Assembly: GCA_963789215.1 (NCBI GenBank)
Contig: CAWBJY010000011.1
Coordinates: forward strand, 372,001 to 436,000
Direction of reading: 5' to 3'
Length of the DNA: 64,000 nucleotides
Source: Phormidesmis sp963789215
GTDB taxonomy: Bacteria > Cyanobacteriota > Cyanobacteriia > Phormidesmidales > Phormidesmidaceae
Part shown: positions 34,933-43,029 of the stretch, one piece after another
Layout of the letters: each line of letters opens with the position of its first letter
How positions within the stretch are numbered: the stretch's first letter is position 1
Program-made: the position numbers and the translations under genes
The notes under the pieces: model-generated
Told to the model about the DNA's origin: nothing
The model's database searches: none
Seen by the model: only the letters and a program-made list of their open reading frames with translations

Positions 34933-36150
34933 ATGCCAAAATCACTGTCAAAGCCATTGTCAAAGCCATCGTCAAAGCCATCGTCAAAGCAAGCTGCTCG
35001 GCTTTATACGCTAGATGCACTTAGAGGAATCGCCATTGTTTTAATTCTGTTGTTTCACGCCACAGAGCTATTCGAGCAAAAGTTAGATCAGCCCTTTTTA
35101 TTCAACAGCTTTCGGTTCGCAGATGCAGGGGTAGAACTCTTCTTTGTCCTAAGCGGTTTTACCCTGTTTTGGACGTATGCCCATCAGCTAGATTTCTCCC
35201 TTTCTTGGGGACGGTTTATGGCCAACCGCTGCCTGCGCATTTATCCGTTCTATTGGTTGATTAATCTAGCAGTCATTCCAATTTACTTTCTTCTCCCAAC
35301 CCTCGGCAGAGGTCATGAGACCAACCTAGGCGTTATTCTGAAGTCTCTACTGCTCATTCCTCAACAGCTACCACCGGTTCTTTCTGTTGCCTGGTTCTTG
35401 AGTTATATTCTGTTGTTTTACGCCCTATTTGGCCTCCTAATCTCGCTCAAGCCCAAAATTGCACTGCCTGTTTTAGGCAGCTGGATAGCCCTGAGCATCG
35501 TATTTAACATCGTTGCTTACTCTGTTGGGTGGGGGGGGAATAGCGCCGCTTTCTGGCTTCACTTTTTATTTTCGCTCTACGGCATAGAATTTGCGGCAGG
35601 CGGACTTATGGCTTTTTGCCTCACACGCTATTCTATTAAACCAGTCTGGCAAAAAGCGTTCTTAGGCTGGGGTTTCACTGCCTTCTTGGTATTTGGCCTC
35701 ATTGATAACTATCTACTCACAGGCTCCAATAGCTCTGCTATGCAAGGCTACGAATTTATTACCTATGGCACCACTTCTGTCTTTATCATTGGCGGTTTAG
35801 CCGCCAGCGAACAAAACCAGAATACTCAAAAAAATCCCGTGAGATGGTCACCTCGCCTGTTCTCTGTGAAGTCGTTATTAATGCATCCTTTACCTCAGCA
35901 ACTAGGTGCTGCTTCCTACGCCATTTTTCTCACGCACTATCTAGCTTTATCGCTCTGCATCAAACCCCTGATTTTGCTACAGAGACGCTTCGACTTTAGT
36001 CTCATCCTGCTCAATCTCGGTATGATCTTTTGCTGCTTAATTACTCTTTGGGTGGGTCAGCTCAGCTACCGTTATCTCGAATATCCACTGACTCGATTTG
36101 TGAGATTAAAGCTTCAGTCGTGGAAATATCTTCATTCCAATCATTCATGA
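34933..36150 (+). CDS. acyltransferase family 3 membrane protein (polysaccharide O-acyltransferase)
   Basis: A 405-residue polytopic enzyme with about ten helices. TLDALRGIAIVLILLFHA contains the conserved Arg and catalytic His of the acyltransferase-3 fold. ELFFVLSGFTLFW and RCLRIYPFYWL are further family blocks. It probably adds acetyl or another acyl group to the exopolysaccharide. The N-terminus is odd: MPKSLSKPLSKPSSKPSSK, encoded by a 12-nt tandem repeat (TCAAAGCCATYG), gives a short basic cytoplasmic tail. The stop overlaps the start of the following glycosyltransferase (ATGA at 36147). Confidence 0.88.
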   Translation: MPKSLSKPLSKPSSKPSSKQAARLYTLDALRGIAIVLILLFHATELFEQKLDQPFLFNSFRFADAGVELFFVLSGFTLFWTYAHQLDFSLSWGRFMANRCLRIYPFYWLINLAVIPIYFLLPTLGRGHETNLGVILKSLLLIPQQLPPVLSVAWFLSYILLFYALFGLLISLKPKIALPVLGSWIALSIVFNIVAYSVGWGGNSAAFWLHFLFSLYGIEFAAGGLMAFCLTRYSIKPVWQKAFLGWGFTAFLVFGLIDNYLLTGSNSSAMQGYEFITYGTTSVFIIGGLAASEQNQNTQKNPVRWSPRLFSVKSLLMHPLPQQLGAASYAIFLTHYLALSLCIKPLILLQRRFDFSLILLNLGMIFCCLITLWVGQLSYRYLEYPLTRFVRLKLQSWKYLHSNHS

Positions 36151-37298
36151 AAATTCTCTTTCTTGACCAAAGCGGACAGTTAGGCGGTGCTGAGCTATGT
36201 CTGGCCGATCTTGCTGCACACTACCGCGATACTTGCCGAGTTTGTACCTTCGCGCCAGGGCCGTTTCCGCAGCGGTTGAGTCAGCAGAAAATTGCCGTAG
36301 ACGTTCTCGCTGAGAAGTCGCTCAATTTTCAAAAGCAAGGCGGCCTAGGACAGGCTGTCAAATCAATTAAACAGCTTTGGCCTCTGATTGCTCAAGTTAG
36401 CCGCCTAAGCTCGCACTACGACTGCATCTATGCCAACACTCAAAAAGCGCTGGTGGTCGGTGCGATCGCTAGTTTCTTCAGCCGCAGGCCGCTGGTGTAC
36501 CACCTGCATGACATCATCTCTGCGGAGCACTTTAGTGCGCTCAGCCGCCGGATTATCATCACTTTTGCAAACCGAGCAGCGCTCGTCATCGCTAACTCGC
36601 AGGCTAGCCGAGCGGCATTTGTCGGTGCCGGTGGACAGGCAGCGATAGCGCAGGTGGTGTACAACGGATTTAACCCGGATGACTATGGCGGATCTGATCA
36701 ATCGCGATCGCAGATTCGAGCTAACCTGGGCCTTAGCGATCAATTTGTCGTCGGTCATTTTAGTCGGCTTTCCCCCTGGAAAGGACAGCATGTTCTGCTC
36801 GACGCGCTGGCGCACTGCCCGCCGCAGGTTTGTGCAATTTTGGTCGGTGATGCGCTGTTTGGCGAAGAAGACTATGCCGCGCAGCTACGGCGTCAAGCTG
36901 AGGAGCTTGGACTAGGAGAGCGGGTGAAGTTCTTAGGATTTCGCCCGGATATCCCTGAGCTGATGAGTGCCTGCGATCTGATTGCCCATACTTCTACGGC
37001 TGCGGAACCCTTTGGCCGTGTGATTGTAGAAGGAATGCTGAGCGATCGCCCGGTTGTGGCCGCTGCTGCTGGGGGGGCTTTAGAAATTATTGAGCCGGAG
37101 CAAACGGGTTGGCTAGCGCCGCCTGGAGACTCGGATAAGCTGGCAGGTATTATAGCCATGGCCTATCATCATCCTGAGCTAGCCGGTGCGATCGCCAGAC
37201 GAGGCCAGGCAGCGGCCCAATCAAAATTTGGCATCACATCCGTCAATGCTCAGATAGACAAGCTGCTCAAGGTCTCTATCGGGCACCAGCTGCCGTAG
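36147..37298 (+). CDS. glycosyltransferase family 4, last gene of the polysaccharide cluster
   Basis: A 383-residue GT-B enzyme starting MKILFLDQSGQLGGAELCLADLA. The ATG overlaps the acyltransferase stop by four bases, which fixes the start; a longer frame upstream only reads the acyltransferase out of phase. VVGHFSRLSPWKGQHVLLDAL opens the donor half. STAAEPFGRVIVEGMLSDRPVVAAAAGG has an intact E-x7-E. No clear terminator follows. The next feature is a tRNA gene on the other strand about 70 bases on. Confidence 0.9.
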   Translation: MKILFLDQSGQLGGAELCLADLAAHYRDTCRVCTFAPGPFPQRLSQQKIAVDVLAEKSLNFQKQGGLGQAVKSIKQLWPLIAQVSRLSSHYDCIYANTQKALVVGAIASFFSRRPLVYHLHDIISAEHFSALSRRIIITFANRAALVIANSQASRAAFVGAGGQAAIAQVVYNGFNPDDYGGSDQSRSQIRANLGLSDQFVVGHFSRLSPWKGQHVLLDALAHCPPQVCAILVGDALFGEEDYAAQLRRQAEELGLGERVKFLGFRPDIPELMSACDLIAHTSTAAEPFGRVIVEGMLSDRPVVAAAAGGALEIIEPEQTGWLAPPGDSDKLAGIIAMAYHHPELAGAIARRGQAAAQSKFGITSVNAQIDKLLKVSIGHQLP

Positions 37299-37370
37299 TG
37301 AATTTTGAGTTAAGCGAAAGGTAAGCGGACTAGTTTTTGAACCAGCCTACTCATCGAATCTTAAAAAGAA

Positions 37371-37445
37371 GGGCGAACGACGGGACTTGAACCCGCGAAT
37401 GGTGGAATCACAATCCACTGCCTTAACCACTTGGCCACGCTCGCC
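37371..37445 (-). tRNA. tRNA-His (GTG anticodon)
   Basis: Minus-strand cloverleaf. The acceptor arm GGCGAGC (445-439) pairs with GTTCGCC (378-372). The anticodon stem GTGGA-TTGTGAT-TCCAC shows GTG at the centre. The T arm contains GGGTTCAAGTCCC. The discriminator base is C (371), as expected for tRNA-His. The encoded base at -1 is T and not G, so the required G-1 may be added after transcription. CCA is not encoded. No other tRNA lies in the window. Confidence 0.95.
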
Positions 37446-37828
37446 ATATTTCTAGAATTATACCACCGCCCCTTTACTAATGGCGGACTAATGGCAGCTG
37501 AGCTAAAAGTTTTACGCCGGAGGGTAGAACTTGAGAACGCGCGATCGCACTTACCCAGACCTATTGCCCAAACCTATCTTGCCATAGGAAGTTTGGCACT
37601 GCTTAGCGATCGCATCAGGTATTTACAAGGGGGTATTTACAAGGGTTAGGCGGGCTTGGCGTAGAACATTAAAAACTGAAGTCTGCGATACATCCGGAGG
37701 CGGTTTATCCGTTGAATAATTAAAATTAATTGTTCGGATTGCATAATCTTCGCTATCAATTAGAAGAAGACGTTAGGCTAGGTTGCTCCTGCTTGTGTAG
37801 ATTTGTATAAATTCTAAGAAGGTGTCTT
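37446..37828. other. intergenic region between tRNA-His and the chelatase gene
   Basis: A 383-base stretch upstream of tRNA-His (minus) and of the sirohydrochlorin chelatase (plus). It should hold both promoters. It contains two perfect-to-near-perfect 14-nt copies of GTATTTACAAGGGK at 37619-37646. A 72-codon open frame overlapping the tRNA was rejected. Confidence 0.6.
37619..37646. repeat. 14-nt tandem duplication (GTATTTACAAGGGK)
   Basis: GTATTTACAAGGGG (37619-37632) is followed at once by GTATTTACAAGGGT (37633-37646). It is a simple two-copy member of the short tandem repeat set in this window, about 180 bases before the chelatase start. Confidence 0.8.
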
Positions 37829-38746
37829 TTGAAACCAGTGGTCGCTCCAGTTGCATATTTATTGATCTCGCACGGTAGCCGCGACCCTCGCCCAAAGGAG
37901 GCGATGAATCGGCTAGCTGACTTAGTTCGGCAGCGTCTAGAGGATTCGCTACAACCGGCTACCGGAAGCAGTCGTCGCTCGCTGAAGGCTGAATCGCCTG
38001 AGGGCCATCTTCTTGCAGATGGTTCAGTCGGTAGCGCCACGACAGAACGTGGGATAGGCCGTACGCTGCTGCTGACGCGGCCGCAGATCAAAGTCAGCGC
38101 CGAAGTGCCGCCCGCTCACTGCGATGCCATTGTGGGCACGGCTTGTTTGGAGCTTTCATCTATTGAGCTGAGCGAGCAAATCGTTAAGTTCGGCCAGCGA
38201 TTGGTGGCAGCAGGCGTTCGCGAGCTAAAGCTGCTGCCCGTATTTTTGATGGCGGGCGTACATGTAAAGGAAGATTTGCCGGCTGAGATTGCGAAGGCAA
38301 AGCAGCAGCTAGGTGAGTCTATCGCGCTAACGCTGTGTCCCCATTTAGGGGGTCATGCTCAGATGCTAGATGTACTCGCTCAGCGAATTGAGGCAGTTCC
38401 CGCAGAGGCGGCTTTGCTAGTAGCCCACGGTAGCCGCCGACCCAAGGGCAACCGCAAAATTAAGGCGCTCGCTCAGCAGCTCAATACGGAAGTGGCTTAT
38501 TGGGCAACCGCGCCCGACATTGAAGAAAAAGTAATCGAGCTAATGCAAAAAGGGGCGCAGCGAATTGCGATTTTGCCCTACTTTTTGTTTGCAGGCGGCA
38601 TTACCGATGCGATTACCCATCGTACGGAGGAATTAGCTGAGCGGTTCCCGAAGGTGAAGTTTCGACTGCTGCCAACGCTAGGCGCGACCGACGAGATTGC
38701 CGATCTAGCTACCACTCTCCTCTTAGAGAGCTGCCCAGTTGAATAG
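37829..38746 (+). CDS. sirB: sirohydrochlorin chelatase, long CbiX form
   Basis: A 305-residue protein with two CbiX/SirB domains in tandem. It inserts Fe (sirohaem) or Co into sirohydrochlorin. The N-terminal domain has LLISHGSRDPR and a second His in FLMAGVHVKEDLP. The C-terminal domain keeps LLVAHGSRRPKGN, but the equivalent second position reads FLFAGGITDAI, without His, so probably only the first domain is catalytic. About 45 extra residues (QPATGSSRRSLKAESPEG...) interrupt the first domain. The start is a TTG at 37829, supported by AGAAGG six bases before it; there is no better ATG. CobA, making the same substrate, lies 2.3 kb downstream. Confidence 0.88.
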   Translation: MKPVVAPVAYLLISHGSRDPRPKEAMNRLADLVRQRLEDSLQPATGSSRRSLKAESPEGHLLADGSVGSATTERGIGRTLLLTRPQIKVSAEVPPAHCDAIVGTACLELSSIELSEQIVKFGQRLVAAGVRELKLLPVFLMAGVHVKEDLPAEIAKAKQQLGESIALTLCPHLGGHAQMLDVLAQRIEAVPAEAALLVAHGSRRPKGNRKIKALAQQLNTEVAYWATAPDIEEKVIELMQKGAQRIAILPYFLFAGGITDAITHRTEELAERFPKVKFRLLPTLGATDEIADLATTLLLESCPVE

Positions 38747-38841
38747 CTAACGCTTAAGACAGTGCGCTCTCCATACTTCAGACAGACGAAGCCTCAAGAC
38801 CTCCTCACTACGATAAGCGAACAGGTTTTGGGAACAGAGCA

Positions 38842-39579
38842 ATGGAAGAAGTTGTAGAGAGCAGTGGTGTAAAGAGCAGTGGTGTAAAAAGCAGTGGTCT
38901 TCAAAAAAACGACCCAGATAAGACAAATATTAGCGAAGCCGAGCGATGGACGGCGCTGATTACGGGTGGGGCGATGGTGCTTCGAGGGCTGCAAAGTCGC
39001 TCGCTAAAGGGTGCGATTATGGCGCTAGCAGGCGGCGGGTTGGCCTACCACGGGGCGACTAGTGACAAGAGTTTGCCTGAAAAGATTAGCGAGGCGGCTG
39101 GGCTAGAGCAGGACATTCGCGTTGAAAAAACGGTGACGATCGATCAGCCGGTAGAGAGACTGTATACTTACTGGCGAGATTTAGAGAATTTGCCTACGTT
39201 TATGAATCATCTAGAGTCTGTGCAGACTGTGGATGAGACGCGATCGCGCTGGAAGGCAAAAGCGCCGCTAGGGGTAAGTGTTGAATGGGACGCCGAGATT
39301 GTTGACGATCGGCTCAATGAGCTGATTGCTTGGACATCTGTTGCAGATGCCGATATCGATAACTCTGGGTTTGTGCGGTTTAAGCGGGCACCGGGCGATC
39401 GCGGGACGGAAGTAAAAGTGGTGCTGGAATACAGTATGCCGGGCGGAGCTTTGGCAGCAGCGGCGGCTAAGCTATTTGGCGAAGAACCCGAACAGCAAGT
39501 AGGCGACGCGCTCAATAAGTTTAAGCAGCTGATGGAAACGGGCGAAATTGCAACGGTAGAAGGACAGCCCCAGGGATAA
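38842..39579 (+). CDS. SRPBCC-family (cyclase/dehydrase-like) protein
   Basis: A 245-residue protein. The N-terminus is an SSGVK repeat from 15-nt units (38860-38902). Next is a DUF2892-like hydrophobic segment (TALITGGAMVLRGLQ...KGAIMALAGGGLAYHGAT), then a START/SRPBCC hydrophobic-pocket domain (EKTVTIDQPVERLYTYWRDLENLPTFM to the end). Such fusions are widespread and often lie beside a zinc alcohol dehydrogenase, as here (next gene starts 82 bases on). A lipid or hydrophobic ligand is likely; its identity and the biochemical role are unknown. Confidence 0.82.
   Translation: MEEVVESSGVKSSGVKSSGLQKNDPDKTNISEAERWTALITGGAMVLRGLQSRSLKGAIMALAGGGLAYHGATSDKSLPEKISEAAGLEQDIRVEKTVTIDQPVERLYTYWRDLENLPTFMNHLESVQTVDETRSRWKAKAPLGVSVEWDAEIVDDRLNELIAWTSVADADIDNSGFVRFKRAPGDRGTEVKVVLEYSMPGGALAAAAAKLFGEEPEQQVGDALNKFKQLMETGEIATVEGQPQG
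38860..38902. repeat. in-frame 15-nt tandem repeat at the start of the SRPBCC gene
   Basis: AGCAGTGGTGTAAAG at 38860, AGCAGTGGTGTAAAA at 38875 and a partial third copy at 38890 encode repeated SSGVK. The period of five codons preserves the frame. Confidence 0.85.
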
Positions 39580-39661
39580 GGTGGCGGCGTGTCATAGTCT
39601 CTCGAAAAAGCGTTTTGAGAAGAATTTTAAGCAAGAACAAAAACTCAAACAGGAACAACTT

Positions 39662-40828
39662 ATGAAAGCAGTTTGCTGGCATGGAAAAGAAGACGTGCGC
39701 GTAGATACCGTGCCCGATCCAAAAATCCTAAATCCTAGAGATGCCATTATTAAAGTGACTTCTACAGCGATTTGCGGGTCAGACTTGCACCTCTACGACG
39801 GCTATATTCCTTCGATGCAGTCGGGCGATATTTTGGGCCACGAGTTTATGGGCGAGGTGGTTGAAACCGGCAAGGGCGTTCAGAATTTGAAAGTGGGCGA
39901 TCGCGTGGTCATTCCCTTTACTATCTCCTGCGGTGGCTGCTTCTTCTGCAATCGCGATTTGTGGTCGCTGTGCGATAACTCCAACCCAAACGCTTGGATG
40001 GCCGAGAAGTTTTACGGCCATTCTCCGGCAGGTTTATTCGGCTATTCGCATTTGCTCGGCGGCTATGCGGGCGGCCAGGCTGAATATGTGCGCGTTCCTT
40101 TTGCCGATGTGGGGCCGATTAAAGTGCCCGAGCATCTGACCGACGAGCAGGTGCTGTTTTTGACCGATATCTTCCCAACGGGCTATATGGCAGCAGAAAA
40201 CTGCGATATTCGAGAAGGTGATACGGTTGCGGTTTGGGGCTGCGGCCCGGTGGGTCAGTTTGCCATCCGCAGCGCTCAGATGATGGGAGCCGCCCAGGTA
40301 ATCGCAATCGACCGGGTGCCTGAGCGCATAGAGATGGCGAGAAAAAGCGGTGCAATTGTGATCAACTATGAGGAAACCGATCCGGGCGAAGCGCTAAAAG
40401 AGATGACCGGAGGCCGGGGCCCAGATGCCTGTATAGATGCGGTGGGCATGGAGTCTCATGGGACAGATGCAATGGCGATTGTCGATAAGGTGAAACAGGA
40501 AATAAAGCTGGAAACCGGTCGGCCTTATGTTTTAAGACAGGCGATCGCAGCCTGTAGAAAAGGCGGCACGGTCTCGGTTCCGGGTGTATATGGTGGCTTT
40601 ATAGACAGTATGCCGATGGGCGCGGTGGTGAACAAGGCGCTAACGATTAAATCTGGGCAAACCCACGTTCAGCGCTACTTAAAGCCGCTGCTAGATAAGA
40701 TCTCAGAGGGCGAAATCGATCCCTCCTTTGTCATTACGCACCGCATGAGCTTGGACAGCGCACCGGAAGGATACAAGATCTTTAGAGACAAAAAGGATGA
40801 GTGTATCAAGGTTGTTCTAAAACCCTAG
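39662..40828 (+). CDS. zinc-dependent alcohol dehydrogenase (glutathione-independent formaldehyde-dehydrogenase-like)
   Basis: A 388-residue medium-chain dehydrogenase. It has catalytic zinc ligands in AICGSDLHLYDG and GHEFMGEV, a structural zinc loop CGGCFFCNRDLWSLC with four Cys, and the NAD-binding fold VAVWGCGPVGQFAI. The length and the loop LFGYSHLLGGYAGGQAEY match the large class resembling glutathione-independent formaldehyde dehydrogenases, though the substrate may be another aldehyde or alcohol. The ATG at 39662 is chosen; the frame open upstream reads low-complexity Lys/Gln. A strong terminator follows at 40896. It pairs with the SRPBCC gene. Confidence 0.92.
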   Translation: MKAVCWHGKEDVRVDTVPDPKILNPRDAIIKVTSTAICGSDLHLYDGYIPSMQSGDILGHEFMGEVVETGKGVQNLKVGDRVVIPFTISCGGCFFCNRDLWSLCDNSNPNAWMAEKFYGHSPAGLFGYSHLLGGYAGGQAEYVRVPFADVGPIKVPEHLTDEQVLFLTDIFPTGYMAAENCDIREGDTVAVWGCGPVGQFAIRSAQMMGAAQVIAIDRVPERIEMARKSGAIVINYEETDPGEALKEMTGGRGPDACIDAVGMESHGTDAMAIVDKVKQEIKLETGRPYVLRQAIAACRKGGTVSVPGVYGGFIDSMPMGAVVNKALTIKSGQTHVQRYLKPLLDKISEGEIDPSFVITHRMSLDSAPEGYKIFRDKKDECIKVVLKP

Positions 40829-40895
40829 ATGATTGTTCTCAAAGTAGGAAAAAACTAAAAGAAGGAGAAAACATAAGTAACGCTTAGGGGAGAAC

Positions 40896-40930
40896 GGCTA
40901 GTAAACATGCGTTTGCTGGCCATTCTTTTA
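40896..40930 (+). terminator. Rho-independent terminator after the alcohol dehydrogenase
   Basis: GGCTAGTAAAC (896-906), loop ATGC, GTTTGCTGGCC (911-921) pair over 11 positions with two G-U pairs, followed by ATTCTTTTA. It lies 68 bases after the stop at 40828 and closes the SRPBCC-dehydrogenase unit before the cobA gene. Confidence 0.8.
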
Positions 40931-41084
40931 CTCAAATCAATTCTGGTGCCGTAGCACAGGTAGCAAAACGCCTAGCCTGGTTCTGATTGAATAAAAAGAA
41001 GCCAATTCCTCTAGCCCTTTTAAAAAGTCAGCTATATTTTCTAAAGGGGTGTGCCAAGGAGTCTTTCCAAAACCCCGTTTGATT

Positions 41085-41942
41085 ATGACTCTCGATTCTT
41101 CAGCTAAGTCTTCAACTGAGTCTGTAACCGGTAACTCCACTCCCCCAATGCTGGGCAAGGTGTATTTGGTGGGGGCAGGCCCTGGCGACCCAGGACTACT
41201 AACGGTAAAGGCAAAAACGCTGATAGAGTGCGCCGATGTGGTGCTTTGCGATGCGTTGGTCAGCGATCCCATTTTGCAGCTTATCAACCCTAGGGCTGAA
41301 CGGGTTCATGCCGGTAAGCGACGAGGCCGTCATTCGATGTCTCAAGCTGAAATTACTCAGCTTTTGCTGCAAAAGGCACATGAACATGCCGTCGTTGTTC
41401 GGCTCAAGGGCGGCGATCCGTTTGTGTTTGGTCGCGGCGGCGAAGAGATGCGCGATCTGATTGCGGCGGGCGTGTCGGTAGAGGTGGTGCCAGGCATTAC
41501 GGCGGGAATTGCGGCTCCTGCTTATGCAGGCATTCCGGTGACGCATCGAGGCTACAGCTCGTCGGTGACGTTTGTAACTGGGCATGAGTCTGCGGGGAAG
41601 TATCGGCCTAATGTGGATTGGAGTGCGATCGCGCGAGCCTCAGAAACCATCGTCGTCTATATGGGCGTCCACAATTTGCCAAACATTACGCAATCGCTCA
41701 TCGAGGCTGGACTTGCCCTTGATACCCCAGTTGCGCTAATTCGATGGGGCACCCGGCCAGAGCAGGAGGAGCTAGTAGGAACGCTAGATAATATTGGTCA
41801 AAAGGTGGAAGAGACTGGGTTTGAGGCTCCGGCGATCGCTGTCATCGGCAAGGTTGTAGATTTAAGATCTCAGCTTGCGCCCGCTTCTCCTATGCATGAC
41901 GAACATTGGGACGCTGTGCAGAATACAGAAGCTAGCCGCTAA
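41085..41942 (+). CDS. cobA: uroporphyrinogen-III C-methyltransferase
   Basis: A 285-residue SAM-dependent enzyme that methylates uroporphyrinogen III twice to precorrin-2, the branch point to sirohaem and cobalamin. The family motifs are all present: VYLVGAGPGDPGLLTVKA, VVRLKGGDPFVFGRGGEE, VVPGITAGIAAPAYAGIPVTHR and VVYMGVHNL. It is a stand-alone CobA without the CysG dehydrogenase/chelatase part, consistent with a separate chelatase gene at 37829. A GTG start at 41049 would add 12 residues; the ATG at 41085 already gives a full domain with a 20-residue leader. Confidence 0.95.
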   Translation: MTLDSSAKSSTESVTGNSTPPMLGKVYLVGAGPGDPGLLTVKAKTLIECADVVLCDALVSDPILQLINPRAERVHAGKRRGRHSMSQAEITQLLLQKAHEHAVVVRLKGGDPFVFGRGGEEMRDLIAAGVSVEVVPGITAGIAAPAYAGIPVTHRGYSSSVTFVTGHESAGKYRPNVDWSAIARASETIVVYMGVHNLPNITQSLIEAGLALDTPVALIRWGTRPEQEELVGTLDNIGQKVEETGFEAPAIAVIGKVVDLRSQLAPASPMHDEHWDAVQNTEASR

Positions 41943-42062
41943 CGACTCGCGGCGCTAGCTCTTATGATTGAGAGGTGAATGAATCTCACTTTTTAGATTG
42001 CATCTGGGGTCACGATTATTTCTGAGCAGACGATTGAACGCATTGCCGAAGCGGGACAGCCG

Positions 42063-42962
42063 TTGCCTGAGCGGTTGGATCGCTGGGTGGCCGAGCAGGT
42101 GAGTGGGCTGTCTCGCGCTCGGGTACAGAAGCTGATTGAGCAGGGCGAGGTATTGCTTAATGGAGTGGTGTGCGATCGCAAAAAGGAAATGGTTCAAGTC
42201 GGCGATCGCATTCGCGTCACCGTTCCCGATGCCGTCCCGTACGAACTCATCCCCGAAGACATTCCGCTCGATGTGCTCTATGAGGACGATCAGCTTTTAA
42301 TCATTAATAAAGCCGCTGGTATGGTGGTTCACCCGGCTCCCGGTCACGATAGCGGCACGCTAGTTCATGCCTTACTCGCCCACTGCGGCGATCAGCTTAC
42401 GGGCGTCGGCGGCGTTCAGCGTCCGGGGATAGTGCATCGGCTCGATAAGAATACAACGGGCGCCATGGTTGTCGCTAAAACTGAGGCGGCGCTGCACAGT
42501 TTGCAAGGACAAATTCAGGCCAAGACCGCTCGAAGAGAATACTTAGGATTGATCAACGGTGCGCCTAACGCAGAGCGCGGTACGGTGAATCAGCCGGTAG
42601 GTCGCCATCCCAAACATCGCAAAAAGATGACTATTTTGCCAGTAGAACAGGGCGGACGAGAGGCCGTTACGCATTGGAAAGTGGTTGAGCGGATGGGAAA
42701 TTACACGCTGATGCACTTTCAGCTAGAGACCGGGCGCACCCATCAGATTCGAGTTCATAGCACGCATTTGGGCTATCCGATTGTGGGCGATTCGGAGTAT
42801 GGGTCTGGGAAGTCCTTGGGTGTAAAGGTGCCGGGGCAGGCGCTTCATGCCTTTCGGCTAACGCTGAGACATCCGGTGACAGGAGACTTGGTGATGGGAG
42901 AAGCGCCTTTGCCTGAGTCTATGGAGAAGTTGATTTTGAGGATGCGATCGCTTCTACGCTGA
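42063..42962 (+). CDS. rluD: RluD-family 23S rRNA pseudouridine synthase (start uncertain)
   Basis: A protein of about 299 residues with an S4 RNA-binding domain (RLDRWVAEQVSGLSRARVQKLIEQGEVLLNG) followed by the catalytic domain RPGIVHRLDKNTTGAMVVAKT, whose Asp forms the covalent intermediate, and GRTHQIRVHSTHLGYPIVGD. It isomerises uridines in helix 69 of 23S rRNA. The only NTG start in frame is the TTG at 42063, which cuts into the beginning of the S4 domain. The frame is open back to 41997 with coding-like residues (TIERIAEAGQPL). Two ATT codons at 42015-42020, preceded by TGGGGT, could be the true start, adding 15-16 residues. Confidence 0.88.
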   Translation: MPERLDRWVAEQVSGLSRARVQKLIEQGEVLLNGVVCDRKKEMVQVGDRIRVTVPDAVPYELIPEDIPLDVLYEDDQLLIINKAAGMVVHPAPGHDSGTLVHALLAHCGDQLTGVGGVQRPGIVHRLDKNTTGAMVVAKTEAALHSLQGQIQAKTARREYLGLINGAPNAERGTVNQPVGRHPKHRKKMTILPVEQGGREAVTHWKVVERMGNYTLMHFQLETGRTHQIRVHSTHLGYPIVGDSEYGSGKSLGVKVPGQALHAFRLTLRHPVTGDLVMGEAPLPESMEKLILRMRSLLR

Positions 42963-43029
42963 TTCTACGATAGCTGAGGCTGCGTTCATTGATCGAGTTG
43001 ATTCTATTCACTTATCTCTCATTCTACCG

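Noticed and set aside
37431..37649. 72-codon open frame overlapping tRNA-His
   Set aside because: It runs through the tRNA gene and a tandem duplication, and has no family features or ribosome site.
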